Source: Kribbella sp. VKM Ac-2568 (lineage in GTDB: Bacteria; Actinomycetota; Actinomycetes; Propionibacteriales; Kribbellaceae). From it: DNA of 64,000 nucleotides. The notes below the pieces were generated by a model, which was not told where the DNA came from, did not search any database, and saw only the letters and a program-made list of their open reading frames with translations. Shown here piece after piece: positions 43,445 through 52,801 of the stretch. The translations under genes and the position numbers were made by a program. Within the stretch, counting starts at the first letter, position 1. Every line of letters begins with the position of its first letter. The stretch covers positions 62,001-126,000 of the forward strand of contig NZ_SLVF01000008.1 of NCBI RefSeq assembly GCF_004345365.1. Reading direction: 5' to 3'.

Positions 43445-45631
43445 CTAGCGTGCGTCGAAGTGGGTCTGCACCTGGTCCGCGCTGAGTGCGGCCGGGTAGA
43501 TCGCCACTTCGTCGATGGTTCCTGCCAGACCGCTGCTCGCCGGCTGGTTGGGCCAGGCGTTCAGGTTGTCGTTGCCGATCCGCCAGTAGCCGGTGTAGCC
43601 CTCGGCGTTGTTCACGCTCTGGGTGCCCTGCAGGACCCCGTCGAGGTAGAACTTCATCGAGCCCGGTGCGAACGTGCCGACCACGTGGTGCCAGTCGCCG
43701 TCGTTGGTGCCCGGCGCCGAACTGATCGTCCGGGTGGACCCGTCGTAGATCCCGAAGGTGACGGCGCCGTCGTTCTGCAGGTAGAGGTGCCGGTCGTACT
43801 GGCTGCTCGTCCCGTTCGAACTGTTGCCGAAGCCCACGAGTTTGCCGCCCTGCGTCGAGGTCGTCCGGTACCAGGCTTCGACGCTGAAGGTCTGCGGCTG
43901 GCTGATCGCGGTCTGCCCGATCATCCGTCCGTTCCCGGTGAAGTCACCCGCGGTGTTGCCGCTCGTCAGCGCACCGGCGACGCCCAGGCTGACCCCGGAG
44001 TACGGGCCGGTGTTGTTCTGGCCGGACGAGTCGGCCGCTGTGGCCGTCCCGTTCGGTTCCCCGAGCCGCCAGTACGCCGTGGGCCCGTCCGCCAGCACCT
44101 GCTGGTCGTACGGCGCGTCGACGGCAGCCACCGTGACCGGTAGGGAGTAGTCGCCCCGGAGGGTGCTGTTCCCGTCGGTCACCTCGATCCGGTAGACCTG
44201 GGACGACCCCGGGGTCAGTCCCGTGTCGGTGAAGGACAGCCACGGACGGCTCCAGAACCTCGAGTCCGCCGTGTAGGTGGCGACCACGGTGTTGCTGAAG
44301 CTGCGCAGTACGCGGTAAGTCAGGGTGATGTCGTCGTTGTCGACGACGGTCTGGAAGTTCACCTTGACCTGCCCGGCCTTGTAGCTGACCGGAACCACCT
44401 TGGCGGGCTTGGCCGGAGCCGCACCCGGTCCGGTGTTGGTGAAGCGGACCAATCCCTGCTGGGTGGCGCCGTTCACCGTGGTGAAGTCGCCGCCGACCCA
44501 GAGATCGCTGCCACCGGTCGCCGACACGAGCGGGCCCACCTGGGTCGGTGCGCCGGTGTTCGTGTTCGGGAACCACGGGCCGAGCTCGCCGGTGTCGAGG
44601 TTCTGCGTCAGCAGGAAACGGCCCGCGCCCTGCGGGAACCCGTTACCGCCGAGGTAGCTGCAGTCGTGTGCGTGGGAGCCCTTGTAGAGCCAGCCGTTCA
44701 CCACCGTGATGGCCTCGGTCGCGCCCAGGCAGTTGTTCTTCCACAGCAGGCTTCCCGAGCCGACGTCCGCCGCCCAGGTGCCGTCGAAGCAGCCGCCACC
44801 GTCGCCGGCGTTGGCGAAGTACACCCGATCCCCGCTGGTCTCGATGTCCTTGACCCGCGAACTGCAGCCTGGCGCCGGATCCGGGACCGCGCTCGCGGCC
44901 GGGAACGCCTGCAGCGAGCCGTCGACCGGGTCCAGGCTGGCCACGGACCAGCGCGGCGTACCGTTCACGGTCGAGAAGTTGCCACCGGCATAGACCCGGG
45001 AGCCGTCGTCAGCCACGTCGATGGCATAGACGTCGTTGTCCAGCTGCGGCGCCCAAGGCAGCAGCGCCGCCGTACTGGTCGTCACCGCGGCCAGCCGCGG
45101 CCTGGCGATGTTGTTGACCAGCCCGAACGAGCCGCCCAGATAGACCGTGCTGCCGGAGACCGCGAGGGCCTTGACCCGGTAGGAAACCGACGGCTTCCAG
45201 TTGGAGACCAGGGCGCCCGTCGCGGTGTCGAAGGCCGCGATCCGGTTGCGGGTCTGGCCGTCGACCTTGGTGAAGTCACCGCCGACGAAGACCCGGGAGC
45301 CGTCGGCCGAGGCCGCGATCGCCCAGACCATGCCGTTCAGGACGTGGTCGAACCCGGTGTCGAGCGCACCGGTGCTCTGGTTGAACGCGGCCAGATAGGT
45401 CCGCGCCTGTTCGCTGGTACCGGCCGCGGCGCCCGGTGGCCGCACCGTGGTGAACCGTCCCCCGACGTACGCCTTGCCGTTCGCCACCGCGAGTCCTTGC
45501 ACGCTGGCGTTGGTCTGCCACGCCGTGCTCGTCAGAGCCGACAGCGAAGCACCGATGCTCTGAGCGGGCGCTGGTGCCAGCAAAGCTGCCACCAGCGCCC
45601 CACCCAGCGCGAGAATCCCCACCTTCTTCAA
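43445..45631 (-). CDS. Secreted propeller protein with LamG domain, paralogue 1
   Basis: A 728-residue exported protein. A signal peptide (VGILALGGALVAALLAPAPAQ) is followed by repeats of the delta-60/propeller type (YVGGRFT; VFVGGDFT; VYAGGNFST; LWVGGDFTT), a fibronectin-III-like part (~420-500), and a C-terminal LamG/concanavalin-like domain (AYWRLGEPNG; SVEAWYRTT; DGDWHHVVGTF). Four cysteines conserved in all three paralogues sit in CSSRVKDIE, GGGCFDG, NNCLGATEA and KGSHAHDC. TTG 45631 follows GAGGGGGG; TTG 45646 is less likely. Probable cell-surface or matrix binding protein; no enzyme motif seen. Confidence 0.78.
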   Translation of the reverse strand: MKKVGILALGGALVAALLAPAPAQSIGASLSALTSTAWQTNASVQGLAVANGKAYVGGRFTTVRPPGAAAGTSEQARTYLAAFNQSTGALDTGFDHVLNGMVWAIAASADGSRVFVGGDFTKVDGQTRNRIAAFDTATGALVSNWKPSVSYRVKALAVSGSTVYLGGSFGLVNNIARPRLAAVTTSTAALLPWAPQLDNDVYAIDVADDGSRVYAGGNFSTVNGTPRWSVASLDPVDGSLQAFPAASAVPDPAPGCSSRVKDIETSGDRVYFANAGDGGGCFDGTWAADVGSGSLLWKNNCLGATEAITVVNGWLYKGSHAHDCSYLGGNGFPQGAGRFLLTQNLDTGELGPWFPNTNTGAPTQVGPLVSATGGSDLWVGGDFTTVNGATQQGLVRFTNTGPGAAPAKPAKVVPVSYKAGQVKVNFQTVVDNDDITLTYRVLRSFSNTVVATYTADSRFWSRPWLSFTDTGLTPGSSQVYRIEVTDGNSTLRGDYSLPVTVAAVDAPYDQQVLADGPTAYWRLGEPNGTATAADSSGQNNTGPYSGVSLGVAGALTSGNTAGDFTGNGRMIGQTAISQPQTFSVEAWYRTTSTQGGKLVGFGNSSNGTSSQYDRHLYLQNDGAVTFGIYDGSTRTISSAPGTNDGDWHHVVGTFAPGSMKFYLDGVLQGTQSVNNAEGYTGYWRIGNDNLNAWPNQPASSGLAGTIDEVAIYPAALSADQVQTHFDAR

Positions 45632-45697
45632 AACATCCCCCCTCAAGGATGTACCCCTGTGCGCCGCCTGGTGCGGCGAAGGGTCACACGGCCCGGA

Positions 45698-47218
45698 TCA
45701 CCGGACCTTCACCGACACCGCCGGCCCCTTCCGGATGTTGCGTCCGTCGTGGATCTCGATGTGGTAGCTGACTGTCTGGCCACTCTTCACGCCGGTGTCG
45801 ACGAAGGTCGTGGTCAGCCGCTGCCGCCAGTAGTACGTGTAGTACTTGTAGGTCTTGACCAGGGTCGAGCCCCGGAACACGTTGTAGGTCAGCAGGATGT
45901 TGTCCAGGTCGTAGCCGTCGGTGAACTGCACCGTCACCTGGTTGGCCACCGTGCTGGACAGCACGGGAGCCTTAGGCGTCAACGGGAACGCGCCTCCGGG
46001 CACGTTCGTGAACCGGGTCAGGCCCTGCTGGACCTTGTTGTTGACCTTGCTGAAGTCGCCGCCGACCCACAGGTCGTTGCCTCCGGACGCCATCGCCAGC
46101 GGTCCGACCTTGGTGGTGCCGCCCGCGTCGGTGTTCGGGAACCACGGGCCGAGCTGGCCGTTGACGGCGCTCTCGACCAGCAGGTAGTGCGTGCCGGTGC
46201 CGTCGCCGAATCCGCCGCTGGAGCTGCAGTTGTGCGCGTGCGAGCCCTTGTACACCCAGTTGCCGATGGCCTTGATCGCCTCGGTGGCGCCCAGGCAGTT
46301 GTTCTTCCACAGCAGCTTGCCGGTGGTCGAGTCCGCGGCCAGGACGCCGTCGTAGCAGCCCGAGCCGTCGCCACCGTTGGAGACGAAGACCTTGGTGCCG
46401 AGGGTGTCGATGTCCTTCACCCGGGTGGTGCACGTCGAGGTGGGCTTCGGGATCGCCGCGGCGGCAGGCATCGTGTAGGCCGCACCGGTGGTGGTGTTCA
46501 CCATCCCCAGCGAGTAGTGGTCGATGCCGCGCAGCGTGGTGAAGGGGCCGCCCACGAACACCCGGTTGCCGTCGTCGGACACGTCGATCGCGTACACGTC
46601 TTTGTTGGCGTTGGGGTTCCACGCCAGCAGATCGCCCTGGATCAGCCGGAGTGCCGCCAGCCGGTTGCGCACCTGGCCGTCGACCGTGGTGAACGAGCCA
46701 CCCAGGAAGACCCGGTTGAACTGGTTGATGGCCAGCGCCTTGACGCGGTAGCTGACTACCGGGTCCCAGGCCGAGACGATCCGGCCGGTGACCACGCTGA
46801 ACATCGCGATGTGCTTGCGGGGCAGGCCGTTGACGGTGGTGAAGTCGCCGCCGATCACGACCCAGTTGCCGTCCGGGCTGGTCGCGATGCTCCACACCGC
46901 GCCGTTGAGCTTCGGCGCGAACGAGGTCGGCGCGCCGGTGGTCCGGTTGAACGCCGCGATGTAGGTGCGGACAGCCTCACCCTGTCCGGCCGGTTTGCCT
47001 GGCTGGCGGATCCGGGTGAACAGACCGCCCGCGAAGACGGTGTTTCCCGAGACCGCGAGAGCGTTCACGCTGGCGTTGGTCTGCCACGACGTCTGCTTGA
47101 CCGCCGAGACCGCGGAGGCGAAGCCCGGCTGGGCGGCCTCCACCGGAGCTCCGGACGGGATCAGGGCAGCGGCGAGTACGGCGGCAGCCGTCACGACTGC
47201 CAGAACTAGCTTTTTCAT
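45698..47218 (-). CDS. Secreted propeller protein without LamG domain, paralogue 2
   Basis: A 506-residue exported protein with signal peptide MKKLVLAVVTAAAVLAAALIP and the same propeller part as its neighbours (SWQTNASVNALAVSGNTVF; VVIGGDFTTV; VFVGGPFTT; LWVGGDFSK), the same four cysteine stretches (CTTRVKDID; GSGCYDG; NNCLGATEA; KGSHAHNC) and a fibronectin-III-like end. It lacks the C-terminal LamG domain. ATG 47218 follows GAAGGACTTTG. It is flanked by the LamG-bearing paralogues in the same direction, so domain loss or gain after tandem duplication is likely. Confidence 0.78.
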   Translation of the reverse strand: MKKLVLAVVTAAAVLAAALIPSGAPVEAAQPGFASAVSAVKQTSWQTNASVNALAVSGNTVFAGGLFTRIRQPGKPAGQGEAVRTYIAAFNRTTGAPTSFAPKLNGAVWSIATSPDGNWVVIGGDFTTVNGLPRKHIAMFSVVTGRIVSAWDPVVSYRVKALAINQFNRVFLGGSFTTVDGQVRNRLAALRLIQGDLLAWNPNANKDVYAIDVSDDGNRVFVGGPFTTLRGIDHYSLGMVNTTTGAAYTMPAAAAIPKPTSTCTTRVKDIDTLGTKVFVSNGGDGSGCYDGVLAADSTTGKLLWKNNCLGATEAIKAIGNWVYKGSHAHNCSSSGGFGDGTGTHYLLVESAVNGQLGPWFPNTDAGGTTKVGPLAMASGGNDLWVGGDFSKVNNKVQQGLTRFTNVPGGAFPLTPKAPVLSSTVANQVTVQFTDGYDLDNILLTYNVFRGSTLVKTYKYYTYYWRQRLTTTFVDTGVKSGQTVSYHIEIHDGRNIRKGPAVSVKVR

Positions 47219-47267
47219 CAAAGTCCTTCGGACTGGGGCGGGCGGGGCCATTAGCACGCGAATCTAG

Positions 47268-47308
47268 CGCCGGTGGGAGGTCGTCAGGAAGGCGACTTCC
47301 CACCGGCG
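47268..47308 (-). terminator. Hairpin between paralogues 3 and 2
   Basis: CGCCGGTGGGA (47268-47278) pairs perfectly with TCCCACCGGCG (47298-47308). On the minus strand it lies 36 bp beyond the stop of the third propeller gene and 50 bp before the start of the second, so the paralogues probably form separate transcripts. A 6-bp stem (CGCCGC/GCGGCG, 45662-45678) lies between the second and first. Confidence 0.6.
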
Positions 47309-47343
47309 TTATGACTTTGTGCTATAGGAGGTTAGCCGTCCGC

Positions 47344-49542
47344 TCAGCGGGCACTGAAGTGGGCCTGCACCTGCGCCGCGGTCAGTGCGTAGGGATAGAC
47401 CGCGGCCTCGTCGATGGCCATGTTCGTCTGGGTCGCGCCACCGCCGGACCAACTGTTGATGTTGTCGTACCCGATCCGCCACCAGCCGTAGTACAGCGAC
47501 GCCTGTCCGGTGGTCAGGCTGCCGGCCGACACGCCGTCGACGTACAGCGTCATCGCGCCGTTGTCGAAGGTGCCGACGACGTGGTGCCACTGTCCGTCGT
47601 TCTTGTTCGAGGCGCTGTTGATGGTCTGCTTGACGCCGTCGTTGACGCCGAACGTGACCTGGCCGTTCGAGCGCATGTACAGCATCCGGTCGGTGGAACT
47701 GCTGTTGCCGGTCTTGGAGTTGCCGAAGCCGATGATCCGTCCGCCGCGGGTGACGGACTGCTTGACCCACGCCTCCACGGTGAACTGCTGCGGCATGCTG
47801 TAGGCCTTCTCGCCGACCATCCGGCCGCTGCTGGTGCTGATCGTCGCCGCGGTGTTCCCGGCGATGGCGCCGGCGCTGCCGAGCGTCATCCCGGTGAAGG
47901 TGCCGTTGTTGCTCTGGCCGGAGGTGTCCACCGACGTGGTCGCGCCGACCGGCTCACCGAGCCGCCAGTACGCCTGCGGGCCGTCGGAGGCGATGATCTG
48001 GTCGTACGCCGTGCTCGCGGTGGTCGCCACCGTGAGCGGGTCGGAGTAGTTGCCCCGGAGCGTCGTACTGCCGTCGGTCACCTCGACCCGGTAGTTCGTC
48101 ACTTCGCCCGGCGTCACGTCGGTGTCGGTGTAGTGCAGCCACGGGCGGTCCCAGAACGTCGACTTCGCCGTCCAGGTCGCGATCGTGGTGTTGCTGAAGC
48201 CCTTCAGCAACCGGTAGGTCAGCGTGGTGTCGTCGTTGTCCACCACGGTCTGGAAATGCACCTGTACCGCGCCCGGCTGGACGCTGGAGGGGAGGACCTT
48301 GGCCGGCTTGGCCGGAGCCGCGCCCGGGCCCGCGTTGGTGAAGTGGGCCAGACCCTGCTGGCCGAGGCCGTTGGTCTGGGTGAAGTCGCCGCCGACCCAC
48401 AGGTCCGAGCCGCCGGTCGCGAAGGCCAGCGGACCGACCTCGGTGGGCGGACCGGCGTTCGTGTTCGGGTACCACGGGCCGAGCGTGCCGTCCTCGAGGG
48501 ACTCGGTCAGCAGGAACCGGTAACCGGCGCCCTGCGGGAAACCGCCCGCGCCGGCGTTGGCGCAGTCGTGCGCGTGCGAACCCTTGTAGAGCCAGCCGTT
48601 GACGACCTTCAGGGCTTCGGTCGCGCCCAGGCACTGGTTCTTCCACTTCAGCGCGCCGGTGGCGACGTCCGCCGCCCAGGTACCGTCGAAGCAGCCGCCG
48701 CCGTCGCCACCGTTACCGAAGTAAACGGTGTCGCCGCTGGCGTCGATCGCCTTGACCCGGGTGGTGCAGGAGCCGTTCGGCGGCGGGACCGCCGAGGCGG
48801 CGGGGAACGGGAGCACCGCGCCGGTGGTCGGGTCGAGGCTCGACACGGTGTTCTGGTTGGTGCCGTTGACGGTGCTGAACTGGCCGCCGGCGTAGACCTT
48901 GGACGCGTCGTCGGCCACGTCCACGGCGTACACGTCGCCGTTGACGGCCGGGGCCCACGGCAACAGTGTGCCGACGTCGCCGGTGACCGCTGCCAGCCGG
49001 AGCCGCTCCACGTTGTTGACCAGGCCGAACGAGCCGCCGAAGTACACGGTGCTGCCGGACACGGAGATGGTCTTGACCCGGTACGAGACCGAGGGCTTCC
49101 AGTTCGTCACCAGCTCGCCGGTGGCGGTGTCGAAGGCGGCGATCCGGTTGCGGGTCACGCCGTTCACGGTGGTGAAGTCACCGCCGACGTAGAGCCGGGA
49201 GCCGTCGGCCGACGCGGCCACGGCGTACACCTGGCCGTTGAGGACCGGGTTGAACGCGGCGACCAGGTCGCCGGTGCTCGCGTCGAACGCGGCCAGGTAG
49301 GCCTGCCCGACCTCGTTGGTGCCCAGCGCCGAGCCCGGCGGGCGGACGCTGGTGAAACGACCGCCGACATAGGCCTTCCCGGCCGCGACGGCGATGCCCT
49401 GGACACTTGCGTTGGTCTGCCAGACCGGGCTGTCCTGTGCCGAGAGCGAGGCGCTGATGCTCTGGGCGGGCGTCGGTGCCAGCGTGGTCGCCAGCAGGAT
49501 GCCCACCACCCCCAGGCGCGCGAGCAGCCATCTCTTCTTCAT
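47344..49542 (-). CDS. Secreted propeller protein with LamG domain, paralogue 3
   Basis: A 732-residue exported protein very similar to paralogue 1 over its whole length: signal peptide (WLLARLGVVGILLATTLAP), propeller repeats (AYVGGRFTSV; LYVGGDFTTV; VYFGGSFGLV; VYAGGQFSTV), fibronectin-III-like part and LamG domain (AYWRLGEPVG; TVEAWVKQS; DGQWHHVVGTFDNG). The four conserved cysteines are present (CTTRVKAID; GGGCFDG; NQCLGATEA; KGSHAHDC). ATG 49542 with GAGGGGGGAC upstream. A 277-bp divergent gap separates it from the third Wzz-like gene; I see no clear promoter boxes in it. Role at the cell surface is inferred. Confidence 0.78.
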   Translation of the reverse strand: MKKRWLLARLGVVGILLATTLAPTPAQSISASLSAQDSPVWQTNASVQGIAVAAGKAYVGGRFTSVRPPGSALGTNEVGQAYLAAFDASTGDLVAAFNPVLNGQVYAVAASADGSRLYVGGDFTTVNGVTRNRIAAFDTATGELVTNWKPSVSYRVKTISVSGSTVYFGGSFGLVNNVERLRLAAVTGDVGTLLPWAPAVNGDVYAVDVADDASKVYAGGQFSTVNGTNQNTVSSLDPTTGAVLPFPAASAVPPPNGSCTTRVKAIDASGDTVYFGNGGDGGGCFDGTWAADVATGALKWKNQCLGATEALKVVNGWLYKGSHAHDCANAGAGGFPQGAGYRFLLTESLEDGTLGPWYPNTNAGPPTEVGPLAFATGGSDLWVGGDFTQTNGLGQQGLAHFTNAGPGAAPAKPAKVLPSSVQPGAVQVHFQTVVDNDDTTLTYRLLKGFSNTTIATWTAKSTFWDRPWLHYTDTDVTPGEVTNYRVEVTDGSTTLRGNYSDPLTVATTASTAYDQIIASDGPQAYWRLGEPVGATTSVDTSGQSNNGTFTGMTLGSAGAIAGNTAATISTSSGRMVGEKAYSMPQQFTVEAWVKQSVTRGGRIIGFGNSKTGNSSSTDRMLYMRSNGQVTFGVNDGVKQTINSASNKNDGQWHHVVGTFDNGAMTLYVDGVSAGSLTTGQASLYYGWWRIGYDNINSWSGGGATQTNMAIDEAAVYPYALTAAQVQAHFSAR

Positions 49543-49819
49543 ACCGCGGTGTCCCCCCTCGGACAGGCGCCATCCCGGCGCCGCACATGGTTCGTGAATC
49601 CCCCGACAGGAGAGTAGGCCACACCAGGTGAGTGTTTGACCAGTCTGTTCAGGCCTCATTTCAGCAAATTGTCAACAAGCGTGACCGTGCGTGAGCGTTA
49701 CGGACGATTGCCGTTCCGACGGCCGGGAATCCGGTCGTCCGGGGACCCGGCCCGGGGCCGGTAACGACGGCCTGCTGATGCCTATATCCTGGGCCGTCGA
49801 ACTCGAATTGGGGGGCCGG

Positions 49820-51442
49820 ATGGAACCGGGCACCGTGGTCTGGCGGGACACCGCCCAGGCGCTGCTCAGGCACAAGTGGCTGATCATCGGCTGCATCCTG
49901 CTTGGCACCGTCGGAGCCGCTGTCTTCTCGCTGTCGCAGACCGAGCGGTGGACCGCGTCCAGCCAGGTGGTGATCGGTCCGGCCGTGCCGCCGGCTCTGG
50001 TCGGCAACCTGCCGACCGGCGCGGACAAGACCGGCCCGCTGGGCCTGGACCTGCCGGCCGAGACGCAGGCGCGGGTGATGGCGAGCCCGACGATCCTGCG
50101 TGAGGTCGCCAAGTCCCTCGAGCTGCCGACCACCGACGACTCGGTGCAGGCGCTCGCCGGGGTGACCCGGGTGAAGGCGGTCACCGACAACGCGTACCTG
50201 ATCACCATCGACGGTCCGACCGCCGACGAGGCGGTCCGCCGGGCGAACGCGATCGCGCGGATCTACCTGGCCCAGCGCAGTACCGAGGCCAAGCAGTTGC
50301 TGATCACGCTGGCCAGCCAGGCGTCTGACCGAGCCAAGACCGCGACGGCCCAGTCGAAGACGCTGGTCAGCCAGATCTCCGAGGCCGTGGACCGGGGCGA
50401 CACCCAGACCGCCGCGGCGCTGCGCGACCAGCGGGTCGGCCTGGCCACCGAGGCCCGGCAGGCCGCCGACGACGCCGCCGCGATGAACAAGGCGCTCTCC
50501 GGCGTCGGCGCGAGCAGCCAACTGGTCACGCCGGCCACCAAGGACACCGCGACCTCGTCGCCGCTGGTGATGCGCGACATCACCGTCGGCGCGATCCTCG
50601 GCCTCGTGCTCGGATTCGGCGTCGCTCTGCTCTTCACGCACCTGAGCCCGTTCGTGCTGACCCGCGACCAGGCCGCCCGCGCCGCCGGCTCGCCGGTCAT
50701 CACCGCCTCCATCGGGCGCCGCCGGTTCTGGCGCCGCGCCGCGCCGCAACTGCCGCCCTCAGAAGTCACCTCGCTGGGCACCGAGGCGAGTGGCGCGCTG
50801 GCGCGTCGCGAGCTGAACCCACGCGGGATCGGTGCCAGTGGCGCCGGCGCACTGCTCGTCGTGTCGGCCTCGCCGACGCCGAACTCGGCCGGTATCGCGC
50901 TCGCGATGGCAGAGGCGAGTGCCCGCGACGGCCGGGAAACCCTGCTGGTGCTGGCCGATCTGCGCGGCACGCCGCTGCTTTCGCACGTCACCGACCACGA
51001 GGGCCTGACCGACCTCGTCACCGAGCCGGCCGCGACCCGTGCGGTCCGGGCGCGCAAGCTGTTCCGCCCGGGCACGGTGGCCGACCTCTACGTGCTGCCG
51101 CCCGGTCTGAGCCAGGAGGAGTCGGCGCTCGCCGTCGGCCCGTCGCTGGTGCCGGGCATCGTGGCGGACCTACCCCCGGGGTACTCCGTCGTGATCCACG
51201 GCCCGGCCTCTGTCGGCAGGCACGGGATCTCTCCGTTGGCCGCCGCCGTCGATGCCTCGGTCCTGGTGGTTCAGGTCGGCCACGACAAGGAGACCGACCT
51301 GTCCCGGCTCACCGCCGCCCTGAAGTTCGCGGGCGCGCCGGTCCTGGGCGTAGTACTGATCGGTGCTTCGCGGCACGACGAGACCTTGGGTATCCCGCTG
51401 AACTTCAGCCCGGCCGAGCCCGCCGCGCCGCCGATCCGCTGA
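49820..51442 (+). CDS. Wzz-like chain-length protein of locus B with degenerate P-loop
   Basis: A 540-residue co-polymerase with N-terminal membrane segment ~21-40 (HKWLIIGCILLGTVGAAVF), an extracellular part with coiled-coil potential, second membrane segment ~255-275 (VGAILGLVLGFGVALLFTH) and a kinase-like cytoplasmic domain. At the P-loop (~residue 350) it reads SASPTPNSAGIALAMAEA, so GKS/T is absent, as in the two locus A proteins. No tyrosine cluster is seen at the end (SPAEPAAPPIR). ATG 49820 follows GGGGGG; earlier in-frame starts have no ribosome site. The ligase gene follows 10 bp on. Confidence 0.82.
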   Translation: MEPGTVVWRDTAQALLRHKWLIIGCILLGTVGAAVFSLSQTERWTASSQVVIGPAVPPALVGNLPTGADKTGPLGLDLPAETQARVMASPTILREVAKSLELPTTDDSVQALAGVTRVKAVTDNAYLITIDGPTADEAVRRANAIARIYLAQRSTEAKQLLITLASQASDRAKTATAQSKTLVSQISEAVDRGDTQTAAALRDQRVGLATEARQAADDAAAMNKALSGVGASSQLVTPATKDTATSSPLVMRDITVGAILGLVLGFGVALLFTHLSPFVLTRDQAARAAGSPVITASIGRRRFWRRAAPQLPPSEVTSLGTEASGALARRELNPRGIGASGAGALLVVSASPTPNSAGIALAMAEASARDGRETLLVLADLRGTPLLSHVTDHEGLTDLVTEPAATRAVRARKLFRPGTVADLYVLPPGLSQEESALAVGPSLVPGIVADLPPGYSVVIHGPASVGRHGISPLAAAVDASVLVVQVGHDKETDLSRLTAALKFAGAPVLGVVLIGASRHDETLGIPLNFSPAEPAAPPIR

Positions 51443-51452
51443 CGGTGCGCCG

Positions 51453-52754
51453 ATGACCCTGACGGCACCGCCGGTGCCGGGAACCACACCCCAGGCCGAG
51501 GGCGACAAGTCGAGCTGGCTGTGGATGGTCATGTGGTGCCTGCTGGTGCTCGGCGTGCAGCCGTGGTCGTCCAGGGCCGCTACTCCGCAAGGAACGACAG
51601 GGTCGACCAACAGCCTGATGAAGGGCGTGCTGCTCGGGGTGATCTTCCTGGTCACGCTGGCGGCGACCAAGCCGGGCTTCCGGACCCGCCTGAGCCCGAC
51701 CACGAGCATCTACGTCGGCTATGTGCTGTTCGCGAGCGCCACGGCCTTCCTGCTGGCCGATCCGGGTGGTCCGCTGCTGCGGCTGGCGCGGTTGATGATC
51801 GGGTTGTTCCTGCTGTTCATGCTGTGGCGGCCACTGATCCGGGAGCCGGAGCGGTTGATCCGGGCCCACCTGCTGGCTCATCTGCTGCTGGCACTGACGG
51901 TCGTGCTGAGCCTGATCTGGCGACCGGAGGTGGCCTGGCGGCCGCTGAGCGCTTTCGGCACCGGCTACCGCCTGCAGGGCGTCCTCATCCCGATGCTGCC
52001 GCCGCGCGTCGGCGAGGTCGGCGCGATCCTGCTGGGCCTGGCGATCATCGCATTCGTGTCCCGCAAGCTGACCTTCTTTCCGGCGAGCGCCTGCATCGGC
52101 CTCGGCCTGGTACTGGTCGCGCTGAGCCGCACCCGTACCGCGGCCGCGGCCGTCGCCTTCGGGCTGGTGCTCGCGCTGCTGCTGACCCGGAAGACCTGGT
52201 GGGGGCGAATAGCGTCGATCTCCGTGCCGGCGTTGATGGGGCTGGCGTTCCTGATCATCCCTTCGCTGCACACCTGGTTGTTGCGCGGGCAGGGCGCGAA
52301 GCAGATCAGCTCGCTGAGCGGCCGGACCACCAGCTGGCAGTACGTGCTCGACGAAGAGGTGTCGCTGCAGACCGCGATCATCGGCCACGGACTCGGCAAC
52401 AAACGGGTCCTGCTGCGGCGCGGTGAGGGCGACATCGACGTGATGGCGATCGACAACAGCTGGCTGAGTCTCTACTGGGAGACAGGTCTGCTCGCCGTCA
52501 CGATCGTAGGCATCGCGATGATCGTCGCCTGGGTCTCGGTACTGCGCGCGCCGACGCCGTTCGTGAAAGCGAGCGGCGCGCTGCTGCTCGGCTATGTCTC
52601 GGCGGCCTCGCTGAACGAGAGCGGCCTGTCCGACCTGAGCTCGATGACGCTGCACCTGCTGGTCGCGGCCGCGGTCTGCGACTCCGACCGATTACGCGCC
52701 AGAGCCAGGGCGCTGGCCGAGAAACCAGCGCCGCACACGCCCCAATGGCGATGA
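51453..52754 (+). CDS. O-antigen ligase/polymerase family membrane protein (locus B)
   Basis: A 433-residue polytopic membrane protein with about ten hydrophobic segments and the Wzy_C loop: GRTTSWQYVLDEEVSLQ, GHGLGNKRVLL and DNSWLSLYWETGLLAV. It resembles the locus A enzyme at 12101 and would polymerise the second EPS. It lies 10 bp after the Wzz-like gene and is followed at once by a perfect hairpin. Basic/Pro-rich tail (RARALAEKPAPHTPQWR). Confidence 0.87.
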   Translation: MTLTAPPVPGTTPQAEGDKSSWLWMVMWCLLVLGVQPWSSRAATPQGTTGSTNSLMKGVLLGVIFLVTLAATKPGFRTRLSPTTSIYVGYVLFASATAFLLADPGGPLLRLARLMIGLFLLFMLWRPLIREPERLIRAHLLAHLLLALTVVLSLIWRPEVAWRPLSAFGTGYRLQGVLIPMLPPRVGEVGAILLGLAIIAFVSRKLTFFPASACIGLGLVLVALSRTRTAAAAVAFGLVLALLLTRKTWWGRIASISVPALMGLAFLIIPSLHTWLLRGQGAKQISSLSGRTTSWQYVLDEEVSLQTAIIGHGLGNKRVLLRRGEGDIDVMAIDNSWLSLYWETGLLAVTIVGIAMIVAWVSVLRAPTPFVKASGALLLGYVSAASLNESGLSDLSSMTLHLLVAAAVCDSDRLRARARALAEKPAPHTPQWR

Positions 52755-52760
52755 CCAGAC

Positions 52761-52786
52761 CTGCAAGCACTCATTAGTGCTTGCAG
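52761..52786. terminator. Perfect hairpin between polymerase and beta-helix gene
   Basis: CTGCAAGCACT (52761-52771) pairs exactly with AGTGCTTGCAG (52776-52786) around CATT. It is 6 bp past the plus-strand stop and 15 bp before the minus-strand stop, so it likely ends both transcripts. No T-run is present on the plus side. Confidence 0.75.
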
Positions 52787-52801
52787 GGTGGTTGTTGCCG
52801 G

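Noticed and set aside
43445..49542. Sortase or exosortase targets in the three propeller proteins
   Set aside because: No LPxTG or PEP-type tail; the proteins end at or just after a LamG or fibronectin-III-like domain without a final hydrophobic segment.
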